Positions 10,253 through 22,574 of a stretch of 64,000 nt of DNA are shown in pieces; position 1 is the stretch's first letter, and the number at the start of each line of letters is the position of its first letter. The notes below the pieces were generated by a model. It did not search any database, was not told where the DNA came from, and saw only the letters and a program-made list of their open reading frames with translations. Both the position numbers and the translations under genes were made by a program. This DNA comes from Magnolia sinica (Eukaryota > Streptophyta > Magnoliopsida > Magnoliales > Magnoliaceae): positions 1,550,001 to 1,614,000 of the forward strand of contig NC_080583.1 of the NCBI RefSeq assembly GCF_029962835.1, given 5' to 3'.

Positions 10253-12398
10253 TGTTAGTGCCTCAGTTTGTCAATGACGTGTGCTAGTGTGTATTGAGTC
10301 AATTGAGGCCCCATTGGAAGACATTAGAAAAAACTTACAACCAAGGTGTTTCGTAACGGTACGGCCACCACCATTACCTTTACGATACGGGGCATAACGG
10401 CTGTTACGGCCCCGTAACAGCCGTTACGGTCTTTTTTTTTTTTTTTGAAAAAACCTCAAAAAACCTGTAATGTTGATTAAAAAGTATGAAAAAACTGTAT
10501 CTACCCTGTAATAGACCATTACAGATCTATTATGACCTTTATAGAGGATGTAATGTGTCATTAACGGCAATTATGGGTCATTTTTTTCCATAATGGCTGT
10601 TACGGCTGTTATGGCCATTATGACCCCGTAACGTGTAACGGTTGCCACCGTTACCTTATGTAACGGCCTTTACGGCCCCGTAATGGCCTTTGTGGCACAC
10701 CATCCTTACAACATCAAGGCTTAAAGACACAGGTAAATTGAGGTGCTTTAGTGATACTAGCCCTAGATCCTTTCAAATTTGAAGACAACCTACTTCTAGA
10801 AGATACAATTCAAATAAGTAAACCTTGCTTTATCATCCCAAGTCTAAGTCTTAAAATGAACATGTTTAGCCAGGCTCATAGAGGTTCAGATCTACTGAGA
10901 ACTAGAAATCATATTTCGCAGAATTCTGAAGACTGTCGATCGAATCGACAATCCATCGATTCAAGTCGATCGAATCAACAGGTCCTACAAATCGAATTGA
11001 CAATCCAATCGAAAGAGCCCAAAACTGTCCATAGAACTTTCCAGTTAAATCATGATTTTGTTGATCAAATCGACATTCCAATCGACAATGTCGATTCAAG
11101 TTGATCTAATCAACAGTTAGCTGTTAAAGATTCGTTAGAGCCTTTTCTCTATAAATTTGGCACTCGGACCGTTGCAAAAAAGATGATTTTTGGATGTTTT
11201 AGAAGCCCTAGTATATATAACTCTTTTCCTTCACTCTTAAGCTTCAATCCAAAGAGATTAATGTCATCTTCCTTATGATTCATCACTCTAATGAGCATTA
11301 CAAGCTCTATTTGAAGATTTGCATGTTCTCAAGCATTTTCTAGAGATTAAACACCAACCTATAGGTAAATCTTCATGTCTATTATCCTCTAGAATAACCA
11401 TCCAAATGAATCCCCTATTAGAACCAACTATCCCTTAGTTGTAGGAGATTCCACCAGCATCCCATCACCTTAGCACCCTCATAGTTATATCATTACAAGG
11501 TAGCCGATCATTGGATCTGAAAAAGATCCACATCAAAGATTGGGGGGAGCAAAAGAGAAGCCGCATCAAGATTGATTGAGCATCTCAAGAAGGCGCTATC
11601 AATAGGGCTCATCCAAAACTTGTAAGAGTTTAATTAGAGTCCATCAAGTTTGAAACCCAAACTCAAATATGTCCTTGCGTAGGACCGCCTCCAACGGGAG
11701 TATACGTGAGTCCTTGTGTAGGACCGCATCGATTCTTGGTTAGCCTATAGAAAACCTTGTGAGTCTCCGAGGGAGCTATCGACATGGGTGTATAGATGTA
11801 GATTATTGGTTAGCCTATAGAAAACCTTTGTAAGTATCTGAGTGAGTTTCTAGCGGAGCGTACATAAAGGTTATTGGTTAGCCTATAGAAAACTTTTGTT
11901 AGTCTCTGTGTGAGCCTTTGGCGGACGTGTACGTAGTCTCTGTGTGAGCCACCAACTCGGGTATGTGCGTGCAGGTTTGTAGTGAACCTATTGAAAACCA
12001 TTGTAAAGTTCAATGGTGAACCTATAGAAAACCATTTAGATAGTAAATTTAGAAAACTCGGGTTTGAGTTCGTCATCCGGTAGTGGAGTAGGGATTTCGC
12101 CGAATCACTATACATAATTGTGTTTGCGATTGTGAATTTGTGTATGCTTTTCTATTTATGCTTGTAAGTTGAATTGTTTATCTTATTCATGAATAGATTG
12201 TATACTAGGTGCTTAATTCATTGAACACACCAGATATATCTACCTCACCACAGAGACTGCTTAATTAGTTGTATTGTTTGTAGTCTATGATCTTGGACCC
12301 ATTTAACCTTGTGGCTTAAATTGCATTAATTGGTAAATATTTTTAAGTGGTCTTATTCACCCCTTTTCTAAGACTTAAGCCATAATTCTAAGCTCAAC
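10253..12398 (+). mobile_element. Solo LTR, Ty1/copia-like, plus orientation
   Basis: Starts TGTTAGTGCCTCAG and is flanked by GAGCT at 10248-10252 and 12399-12403, a candidate 5-bp target duplication. The last bases (CTCAAC) have lost the standard CA. A promoter-like CTATAAATTT lies near 11151. It has repeated TTGGTTAGCCTATAGAAAA blocks, a GTAGTGGAGTAGGGATT region, and an end-like TTATTCACCCCTTTTCTAAG, all matching the architecture of the inverted copy at 14668-16612. No internal coding region is present, so it is a solo LTR. It contains a nested MITE at 10342-10704. Confidence 0.7.
10342..10704. mobile_element. hAT-like MITE rich in TAACGGCC palindromes
   Basis: A 363-bp insertion within the solo LTR, flanked by the 8-bp direct repeat CTTACAAC at 10334-10341 and 10705-10712. 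The ends are inverted and imperfect (CAAGGTGT at the left, ACACCATC at the right). The interior is dense in self-complementary words such as CCGTTACGG and GGCCCCGTAACG. The 8-bp duplication suggests hAT. A related, more decayed sequence is at about 47374-47531. Confidence 0.65.
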
Positions 12399-12449
12399 GA
12401 GCTTCTGCGTGTAATGTTATTGTGTTAGATAACCGTACAATTTTAGAGC

Positions 12450-12705
12450 TAACAATCAATATTTCCATCTTGTGTAATGTGTTGGCTATTAAGCCAGCTG
12501 GAAGAAATATTGAAAGATTTCTTCTAGAAAAGAAGAGATTAATACATCAGATAGGAGGGTGCTCCTCCCCAGTAAGGCCGTATATTGTGATATCTTCTTT
12601 GGTCTTGTTTGACCATTCTCCTGTCACTTGCCTCAAGAGCTCATGACCAATATTTACATCTCGTGTAATGTGTTGGCTGTTAAGCCAACTGGAAGAAATT
12701 GTTTT
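12450..12705 (+). repeat. Partial tandem repeat of intron sequence flanking the solo LTR
   Basis: A segment with GTGTAATGTGTTGGCT..TTAAGCCA..TGGAAGAAAT occurs at about 12472-12510 and again at 12662-12700. Between them lies a second copy of the sequence that ends at the left edge of the solo LTR (about 10146-10252 versus 12510-12643, sharing AGTAAGGCCGTATATTG). The LTR therefore inserted into one unit of an older tandem repeat of roughly 190 bp. Confidence 0.7.
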
Positions 12706-14594
12706 TCAAGAAGATGAATATAGCTCACCCTCGTGCAAAGGTATCAAAGGCAGAGAGTTTTCAAACTTTTAGAGTCAAATAGCATGATAAAATTGATTAT
12801 GTGCCTGCCATAACAAATAAGGCTATATAGACAAATAATTTCATGCCTGGGCATAGCTATTGAGGCCATTGAAGAAAGTTTTTCAACAAGGTCAATCCAA
12901 CTTACCCTTGTACAGAGGTTTTAAATTAAAGGTAGAGAGTCTTTGCACTTTTACAGTCAATTAGTACATTAAAACTGATATGCACCTCAAACATATATTG
13001 GATCAGCAAAAGAAACATGACTAGTGATTTTTATTTTTTTATTTTTTTGGTTATGTGGAACATGTTATCAATAGAAAAAAAAAAAGAAAAAAGAAAAAGG
13101 AAAAAATGTCCATATTAATATTTTCTTTGACACCAGGAAAATGGAGGCAAGCTTGGGGGCAAGGATCGAGAAATCTTAGGCCCAACCGAATATATATATA
13201 TATATATATATAAAAGAAACTGCAAACAAAAATGTCGAAAAGATGGAAGAAAAACTTTTGTAAAGAATGTCTAGAAGCCTTGCTTGGAGTCAACATGTAG
13301 GGCATTTTTAATGGTGCAAACAGGACATTTTGTCCATATTGATTTTGAAGTGTCGAGTCACATCAAGGAGTGTCCCAGTGTCCTCAGTGTTCGCAGGGAA
13401 AGAAAACCCAAAAAGTAGAAGTGTCCAGGTTGCTTATTCCAGGGTCATTCTACCATTTTCGAGATACTATCGAAGGTTAAAAGAGAGACAAATCGTTAGC
13501 TTTCTCAATACTGTATTGTTCCATATTTCCTCATCCTTACATGTTGAGTTTGATAGGTACCGTTTAGAGTGGAAATCACACACATGCCAGGTCTACATAA
13601 GCATTTACTACATGACCATTTCCCTATGTCAGGTTTGCAGCTAACAGGTTTAGTCCCCACAGCATTTATAGAGACTTATGGAATTGATGTTGATTCACCA
13701 ATTCATTCAGTCTGATGTTTGTTTATGACCTATTTATCATGCTCCACCTAGAAATTTCCACATGTGCATATTTCATGCTTTACTTGTATTTTAACAGTGA
13801 ACTATAGACTGAGACATACAATATGAACAGGGCCACAAAGCTGCAAAGATTCTGTGCTCTTTAAAGTTTGTGAAAGTAAATTTCAGTAGTATAGTTTGAA
13901 CTGACCACTGATACAACTGTAGCCATGAGAAATACAATGAAGCAGGTTCTTGTGTACCCAATTCATTTTTAGCACCTGCTCAGTATACACCTAAAAATGA
14001 GTTCAGTAATTATGTATTAGAGATCTTGATCTCTTACATAATGAGTTCATGTTAATAGTAAACGTGTATTAGCTTACATAATGAGTTCATGTTAATAGTA
14101 AATGTGTATTAGAGATCAAGATCTCTAATAAATAATTACTGTTAACTAGAATGAGATGAACTCATTTTTAGGTGACTATCAAACAGGGCCTCAGTGAACC
14201 ATAATGTATCTAATCTTATTATCCGCATACTTAATTTATTACTCCGATGGGGTAAAAAACTGATTCTACTGGGTGCCGGCAGCCTAACATTGCAACTTGC
14301 AAGACACCAAGTTTCTTATTGCTGCATTAGGTTTCCGTCGTTCTTGCCAACACAGGAACCAGCTGTAAAAGCAAGAAATGCAAGGGAAAGTGTCCATATA
14401 AACCCTGAATAAATTCATACATATGTAATTCTCGGCCATGCAACCATATCTTGCTAGGCATCACAAAACTCAAGAAAACGGGAAAGAAGAACTTGAAAAT
14501 TGGAAGTTCTAGAAATTGGTGCAACAGAACAAAGAAATAAATCATCAAAGTTATCTAATAAGAAACATTATATACAAGCTTAAATCCCTTAAAT

Positions 14595-14598
<4 letters not shown>

Positions 14599-14658
<60 letters not shown>
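14599..14658 (+). repeat. (GA)n microsatellite
   Basis: About 30 uninterrupted GA units lie in intron 1, ending a few bases before the left target duplication of the solo LTR that starts at 14668. Confidence 0.98.
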
Positions 14659-14666
<8 letters not shown>

Positions 14667-14667
14667 C

Positions 14668-16612
14668 TGAAATTGCACGTGGTGGGCCCACGGGCTATGC
14701 ATGGAAGCTTGGCAGAGCTAAGGAATGATGGTTGTCCTAGAGGAGGGTGATTAGGACTAAATAAAATTATGCATTTTTAAACACAATTACCTACTTAAAC
14801 TAATATGCAAATTAAACTAAGGCAATTAACTCTAAGGCTTTTAAGCCAATAGAGGGTCAAATCACATAGACTACAAAAGATATGACATTCAAGCAACTAG
14901 TCTATAAATGATAGTGTACATGTGTGTGTAAGATGTACTACCTATCAACTCATAGCATTCATCTGATCATACATACACATAATTAACCATTCATAACATA
15001 AGCATAATTAAACAAGTGCTCAAATACAATTCCAAACACAAGCATGTATAATAGTTCGATTTTCCTACTCCACTCTCGGCGGACGTACTCAACCCATAAG
15101 TGTACCGGATTTCACCATTGGAGGTTCGAAATCAAGTTTACCTCTAACCTTTACAATCCTATACAAGGACCGACTCCTGTAAAAGACTTTATGTGATTTT
15201 CTATAGGCTTGCCACGAACCTTGGTCCTACACGAGAACCTACTGACGTACACTCCTGTCAGAGGTTCCTGCAAGAGATTTGATTTGGTTTTTTATAGGCT
15301 AACCAACAACTTTGGTCATAATCCAAAGACCTACGTTTACTCCCACTGGAAACTCCCAAGGAAATTAACATGTATACACCCGTATTCGGTAAATTCGACC
15401 TTACATAAGAGCCTAAGTCCTACACAAGAGCCTATTCAAGTTTAGATTACAGACTCTTATCCTCAATCCTACACAAAGAAAGAGAGTATGGACTCACTCA
15501 ATGACACTTGTTGAATTAAGCCCTGTTGATGCGCCCTTTTTGAGTCGCTTCTTCAAAGCTCTCCTGTGCTTGAATCTGCTCCTTCATTGCTCTCCCGATC
15601 ATGATGTTGATGTGTTACCAATGCTTCAGGTCCAAGATCAACTACCTTGCATTTGATGCTCTTATGAGGTGTAAGGTGATGAGAGGTTAGGTGAATCTCC
15701 TACAACTAATGGAAGGTTGTAATCCTAGGGAATTTACCTAGACGGGTCTTCTAGAGAATTTAGACAAAGATTTGATTATAGGTTCAAGTCTAATCTCTAG
15801 AAAATGATGGAGTTCAAGCTCATTTTCAAGGTAGAGGTTGGAATCCTCATTAGAGTGATATACTTAAGGAAGATGACTTAGAACTTATTGGTTTAGAAGC
15901 TTGGGATGGAGGATATGATCATGGAATCACCTAAGCTTCTATTGCACAAAAAAAAACTCATCCAAGTGCCCAAGAACTGAATGTCGTTTATAAGGAGTTC
16001 GAGCTCCAACGGTAAAAGAACGGGCGGATAACGAATCTGTTAATGGCATCGAGCATGCCTTCGATGAAATCAAGAAAATAAGATTTCCACCTGAATTATT
16101 GCTGGACAGTTTTCACGCTGCTATCCGATGCCATCGAGTGGACCCTTTGATGGGTCCTCAATGCCATCGAGTAGTTCAGATAAAAGATCACTCTGCTGGG
16201 CATATCTGAGTGACCTACTTGATTCCATCGAGAGGATCTTCGATGCCATTGAAGACTCCTCGATGGATGTTTAATGAGATCGAGTGCCACTCGAAAGTCT
16301 GCTATTTTAGGCAGATGATTTCACAACATATTTACACCTCTTATAGCCTTACTTATCATATTCCAATTAGGCTCCTAAGGCTAAGGGATAATCAACAAGG
16401 TTTACCTATAAGCTAAGGATCATCTAGAGGTTCAAGGGATTGTTTTGGGTCAAGGGTTAGAATCACCCAGGCATTACATTTACTTGTTCTTTGCTTCTTG
16501 ATGCTCACGTCCTTTTGTGTATTCGGTCTTCAACTTACAAGGCCTCAACCGACTACATGACACATAGACTCACGTGATTGACAAATAAGGTGCACAAATC
16601 AGTGCACTAACA
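14668..16612 (-). mobile_element. Solo LTR, Ty1/copia-like, minus orientation
   Basis: Flanked by identical 5-bp duplications AATTC at 14663-14667 and 16613-16617. On the minus strand it starts TGTTAGTGCACTGATTTG and ends in CA. Shared features with the plus-orientation copy at 10253 are the GTTAGCCTATA-type blocks, AGAGTGGAGTAGGAAAATCG and TAATCACCCTCCTCTAGGAC near the 3' end. This end sequence is typical of copia LTRs just before the primer site. No internal region or second LTR is present, so it is a solo LTR of 1945 bp left by LTR-LTR recombination. Confidence 0.8.
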
Positions 16613-17131
16613 AATTCATACCATGCAAATAATCACTATACATGTGGCATGCATGTACCTCAATCTGAACGATTGAAATAGTGGTCCCCACTTTAGATGG
16701 AGCATCGCCTTGATTTGGCGATCCTAAACTTTGCCTAGCGGACATTTGGTTGTTGATTTTGGACTCTTGACTTTTTTCTTTTAACTTTGCCTTTGATGAA
16801 AAGGATTCTCCAATTAGTTCGGATAAGGCCTAGATTATGATGATGATAGCCGTCCATTTGATGGCCCCCAATTGGACAGTTAGGATTATCCATGTCATGT
16901 AATTTTTGGACTATACCCACCCACAATGAGGCCTATGGTTAGGATGGTTTGCATTGTGGTACATCTCAGCGACACGTACAGTGGTTTTGTGCATGAGCAT
17001 AAATCAGCATACTCTAGCAGAATATCAAAGAACTGAAATAAACACAAAACTGAAAATATATAGAGAAATTCTGATATATATACGCAATAAAGGCATCCAA
17101 TTTAGCAAAAGGAGATGATTCTCTGACTCAC

Positions 17132-17513
17132 CTGAATTCGGTGTAATCCAGCCACACCTCTTCTTCTCCATAACTGAAGACGGCATCGGAGACACCTCAA
17201 CACCGTCGGGGACGATCTTCACAGATTTCACCACGTTCTGCTTCCTCCTATGTCGGAAATCCGCCATTCTCACTGAGGAAAGACTCCCAGAAGAATCCGA
17301 CGAGCACGAGCCGTCCGATTCAAGAACCCGACCATCGAGCCTCCTCGGAAGCGTTGATTTCTTCAAAGCCGCCTTCTTGCATCCAGATCCCGGCAATTCC
17401 GAAACCCTAGCCCTGTTTCCGGCTGGTCTGAGCACCGGCCGTGTTCCAGAACCCGGTTCGGCCAAAGACATCGGAAAAGGTTCTAGATTTCTCAAACCTA
17501 CACCCTTTTTCAC
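17132..17513 (-). CDS. DNA-3-methyladenine glycosylase I family, exon 1 (start of a four-exon, 333-aa gene)
   Basis: This family excises 3-methyladenine from alkylated DNA as the first step of base-excision repair, acting in the nucleus or an organelle. Exon 1 encodes residues 1-127: a basic, Ser-rich plant-specific N-terminus with ARPVLRPAGN-like sequence, then RCGWITPNS, where Cys120 is the first zinc ligand. The exon ends in TCAG before donor GTGAGT, leaving a G that completes Asp128. Exons 17132-17513, 9663-9804, 9439-9577 and 4553-4891 join in frame to 1002 bp. The zinc set Cys120, His135, His292 and Cys296 is complete. The start at 17513 fits family length; Met15 (17471) is an alternative. 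Just upstream, 17686-17713 is a (GA)n tract on the plus strand, giving a CT-rich leader. The odd feature is size: about 13 kb of genomic DNA for a 1-kb coding sequence. Confidence 0.93.
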
Positions 17514-17685
17514 TGTTTCAGCTCCAAAAGCAAGCGAATTGAAGCTACACTGCCACGAATCGGCATCGAGAATCTCTGTAACTCATTTGATTCCGCAATT
17601 CAAGAACCTGAAGGGAAGAACGGAGCGACTTTATGCCCTAGATTTCGGAAGAATTGCAGCTGAAATATTGAGATTTTTGGGAGGG

Positions 17686-17713
17686 TTAGAGAGAGAGAGA
17701 GAGAGAGAGAGAG
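17686..17713 (-). repeat. (GA)n tract in the likely 5' leader of the glycosylase gene
   Basis: A (GA)n run lies about 170 bp upstream of the glycosylase start, read as CT repeats on the coding strand. CT-rich leaders near the transcription start are common in plants. No clear TATA box was identified upstream. Confidence 0.7.
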
Positions 17714-17849
17714 GAAACGGACGAAAAAACGGACGGGTTTGGAGGTTTAAAGGGAGGGAAAAACCTACTTGGGAAGGATGACCTGAGGTAGCCGGTGGAC
17801 GATGCGAACGTGTCGGTCGAATTTGCGGCTTCGGTTCTGGTTTAAGAAG

Positions 17850-20800
17850 AATTATCTGATGTAAGTGAACTGTATCCTTACATTGTATAAGCTCTCTTTC
17901 GTTTACGAAAATTGATAGGATTATTTTATAATCCAGACGGTTGATATGTTTTATCCTTTATTTATAAACTATAGGCACAAAAATTTATTGATTGGACAAT
18001 AATAAATTTTAGAATACTTCTTATAAATGGACGGCTGATAATGAAATATAACAAATGCCCACATTCAGCAAAAACAGACTGATCGGATCTTCCAAATAAT
18101 GAGTTTTTTACGTGTTGTTCTCCATTCACGTTATTAGTACGGCCTCACTTGACAGAATCGATAATACGTGTGTACTGTGCAAACGTACGAGCCATGGATA
18201 TCGTACGATTCCTCGGGTGGGAGGTTTTAGGTTTGAATTACGAAAGGGACGCAGGTTTTCCTTTGGAATTACAAAAATAGCCTACACTTATGGTGTGAGT
18301 TAGGTACACCGGAAAGGAGCTGAGAAACTTATCTACAGTACACGTTGCAATATGTGAGTCGATCTGGACTGTTCAAATAGTCAGTATCGTTGTGATTGAT
18401 CGATGGTTCTCACCTTCATGGTGACCATTGACTGAACGGTTAAAGTGGCTATGCTCCATCCATTGTGGAGACCACGATTTGGACGTTTGGATTTGCATAC
18501 ATACATACCCAACGTCTCCAATTGTTCCCTTTGGTGTGGTCCACCTGAGTTATCGATCAGGAAGATTTTGGGGGTCTAGATCTAATATTTAAGAGCATCT
18601 TTAATGGACGGATTGGATGGCACTCACACATCAACGGTGGGGCGCACACAACTTTGAATTTGTGTAATCACTGGCATATATCTTCACATACAACCCATCT
18701 TTCCCGTCAAGTGCCGTATGTGTCGGAAATACATTCATAGAAGATGGGCCCCACCATGCAGATCGCCTCCCGTGAAAATTAGGCCAATACAGTCATTAGG
18801 TGGGCCACATCTGTATTGAAATTGACAGTTCCTGTCCAATTGATTGCAATAGTGGGGCCAGCCTGATGATTTGAGGCAGCCTGTTTTTCACACCAGAGAT
18901 GGGGGGCCCACCTTTTGCACGGCCAAGATGTCCTACCCACATTTGCTGGACAAGTCCATCTTTGTAATTTTGGGCCTATGTAACACTCATGGATCCTTCT
19001 GATGAATAAACGGTTTGGATCATCGTATTAATTTGCGACCTATAAGATATGAACTTGGTAGGACAAAAAACTGGATGTGGACGACTATAATAGATGGGAG
19101 AAAAAACTTTGATACTCTGGCAGAGTTCGATGTTTGATGGGACACCATTAAAAATTCCAAATATGAAACATAAGTAACTTAAATAAAACAATCCGAACCG
19201 TGGGTTCCATTTCAAATGGCTCATAAACCAAAAAAAAAACACTGATTTAATTTCAAAACTGGCTGATTGGTGGACCATTAATAAACAGAAGAGATCAAAA
19301 CGATCTGACAGTCCAAATTCAATCAAAGTTCGAGATCGTTCCAACAATTTGCCTTTCATTGAGTAAACTAACTCGAGCGGTTTAATTTGAATCAATGCAT
19401 ACTCACATGTACAATTTCTTAGTGCCGGCATACCAACCATGACCTTCTGCCAGAGTAACAAATGACTCCCCTATTTATTAATCAAAGAGGGGCATATAAG
19501 TCAATGAAATGTTAGGATAATGGAATTTAGGCAGATTGTCGCATTCGTTTGTTGGAAAACGGTTAGGCGCATGGCTTGGATCGGGAGTCCGTTACCGTTA
19601 CGAAAAAGCATCCTCCAAAATGACAAAAAGGAAAAGATGGGTAAGAAAAATAAAAACAAAAGGCAAAAGGCTACTCTAACGGCTACTTGTGGAATGGCCT
19701 GCCATGACCTTTAGCTGTGCCTGTGATAATAGGTTCGAATCTTCTCCTGCCTTCCTTGGCAGGTTATCTTCTTTATACCCATCCAAAGGTTCCAAGTTGC
19801 AGTCCATGGGTTAATTTCAAGATTAGTCATCAAAATGATGTTATTTGTGGTGCGTTTGGATATTAGAAATATGTGGTATAAAAATACATTTTCTTTTAAT
19901 TTGACTTAAAAAAATAAATAAATAAATAAAATAAATTTGAGTTGTTAGAAAAACAATATAAATTTTGTAATGCAACCATTACCTGCTTCACGTATGATTT
20001 TGAAACTCCTATTTGTTGTAAGAGTAACAATTCTTTTTATGAAGCCTTTAACTCATTCTAATAACTAATTTTAGTGAGATATGAGATGTCTATTATTTAA
20101 TAAAATTTTAATATTGCTAAAGCTGAAAAACTTATACCCATTGGACTTAAATTTTAAAAATTAAAACCATTATTACAATGAGATATATATGTTTCGATTA
20201 TGAAGTATCCTCTAAAAATAGTGAGATAATTAATACCAACGGTAAACTATATGCAGAATTGCAAAGGAGTGTGCTATGCATCGAATATAGAAATCAGATA
20301 AATTAAACAACATACCTAATTGGAATGCCATTATACAAGATTGAGTACCTTGCCTTGTTTATATAGATTAGAGAGTTGGGGAGTTTAAAACCCATCAAAA
20401 CTCCTTTCACTAAGGTTTCACACGAATTTGGAAATCCCAATTCCACTAAAACACTGTGTATCATAGTTGTAGCACATCATATATGATTTTATATGAATCA
20501 CAACTTAGCAAGGTACACTGGTACTCCCAATTTCACTATCCGATTCTTAGGATAATTCAAATCGTTGATCAATAAAGCCCACCTTATAGAATTCTTACAG
20601 CCTCCAATTATTCACCGTTAGATGATGGACCATTGGATGTAATTATCAATTTTTATGGAAGAATGACTTGAGAGGTGTAGAGAATGTTATTACACTGTCT
20701 CCACCAACTCATCTAACCAATTAAAGGTTAGTTGATCCTGTAATCATGGCCAACAATTTTACAACTTAGTTTACCAAAAGGTATATCCCACATATGCAGT

Positions 20801-21441
20801 TGTTGGGGCAACAAAAATGGCTTTGCATTGCTTTAAACTTCATGTATGATATTTGAGGGCATGATTGGTGATACTTACAATTATGTAATTTTAAAGGCCT
20901 AAAAATAGGTTGAAGGGCCTTTCTTTTTTCAAAGGCATTCCTTTCCTTTATTTTCTTTCTATCTTCTAGTGCGCACTTTACATGTGCCAATTGGAAACAC
21001 GTGTGTGGGATCAGGCCCTCTCACCTGTCACACCATGATAGGAATCATGCTTCAAGTGGACACGGATTGCATACTAACACTATGAGCAATGACTAGCTAG
21101 TAGACAATGCTATGTTGGCCACACCATGATTTATGTGTTTTATCCATGCGATTTATCCAAATCCCAGGTGAACCATACCACAGGAAAAAAATAAAGGGGG
21201 CTCTATGAAGTTTTTAATGGCAGGCATTCAATCACTATTGTTTTCCTATGGTGTATTTCACCAGAGATTTGGATTGCCTCACTTTTTAACCCATGCCCTA
21301 AAATAATAATCCAAAATGAATAGACAACATAGATAGAACACATACATCATTGTAAGGCTCACATAGCATTGGCCAATAGCAATGTCACTACCACATAGCA
21401 CCATCCGCTCCAAGTATCATGGATATCCTGAATTTGGGTGG
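17850..21441. other. Intergenic space upstream of the glycosylase gene
   Basis: No gene is recognised. The stretch from about 18330 to 19460 is made of decayed GTGGGCC/GATGTATG-type MITE sequence. A sequence at about 20380-20610 matches 25440-25670 and 34060-34290 (shared GATCAATAA.GCCCACCTTATAGA), so it is a third copy of a dispersed repeat outside the large duplication. From 21000 the sequence again resembles the abundant MITE family. Confidence 0.55.
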
Positions 21442-22574
21442 GCCACACTATTGCTGCACATCTTGATCGTTTGATCTAGTGGCAAGTACCAGTAGTAATA
21501 TTGTTGAAGGCACATATCTACAACCATTCACATCCATTTGCACCTATTATCATTATCATTTTATACATAAACACAACACAATTTTAATTACCAATATAGC
21601 AATTCAAATGATTTTTAAAGAGTTTCTTAGCCATTTGTTATGGACTTGCTAATTTGTTAGCTTTCATGCATGTGTGCCACACCAATGTTAGTCAGGTAGC
21701 TTCTACCCAAGTGCATGCACTAAGGGCCTATTTGATTTTTAAAAGTAAGTGTAAATACCTTGTAAATGAGTAATTATTACCTTTTCATCCTGTTTGAAAA
21801 TTAATTACAATTTCTGCCTTGAAAGCAGGTTTAAAAGAGTTTGTTTAAAATTTTGGACTTCATGGTGATGTATATGATACATCCGTTCTGTCCATCCTTT
21901 TTGCCACAATATTTTGAGGCATGAACTGAAAAATGAGGCAGATCCAACACTCAAGTGGCCCACGCCAAAAGAAACAGTGGCCCCAAAAAATTTTGAACCA
22001 TAAGTGTTTGATTCCCTTTTTCCTGTGTTGTGGTCCACTTGAGCTTTGGATATGCCTCATTTTTTGGCTCATGCCATAAATTCAGCTAGTATAATGGATG
22101 AAGGGTGTGGATAAGTGGCATGCATCACAGTGGGACCCACAAATATTTTGCCGCTTTCTTCATTTTTGTGTACAAAATGTAGATTGTCAAATCAAGCATG
22201 GGAAAATTTCTGTAAATACATAAGTAATTATTCCCCATTTACAGCTATTTACTGGGAATTAAAAAATAAAACAAGCCCTAAGTGTTGTGTACTAAATTTA
22301 GATGTGTTACAAAAGAAGATATGAGAGTAGTGGAAAAAAATATACATTTTTCCAAAGAAGACATTGTTATATATTTGAGGAGAGTCCCAAATGAGGAGGC
22401 TTCAACTATTTGTAGACATTTGAAAAAAAAAAAAGACACCCACACATGGTGGAGCAAATTAAGTGTTACTCAGGTGACACTGACTAAGCTGTTACCTCGA
22501 CATGATGATATATCATTAGGTTTTGATGCATGTCAAAGAAGGGTTGGGGCTTAGATGCATGTCAAAGAAGGGTT

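Larger units (their letters stand above)
9805..17131 (-). other. Intron 1 of the glycosylase gene (7.3 kb)
   Basis: Runs from donor CAG|GTGAGT after exon 1 to acceptor TTGCAG before exon 2, phase 1. Most of it is transposon-derived: two solo copia-type LTRs in opposite orientation (10253-12398 and 14668-16612), a hAT-like MITE nested in the first, a reiterated host segment near 12450-12705, and a 60-bp (GA)n tract. No other coding sequence was recognised. Confidence 0.85.

Noticed and set aside
17377-17781. Plus-strand frame of 134 codons over glycosylase exon 1
   Set aside because: It is antisense to a well-supported exon, runs into (GA)n, and has no recognisable homology.
19700-19770. GGTTCGAATC suggesting a Pol III B box or tRNA
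   Set aside because: No matching A box at the right distance and no cloverleaf; treated as chance or a very decayed SINE.
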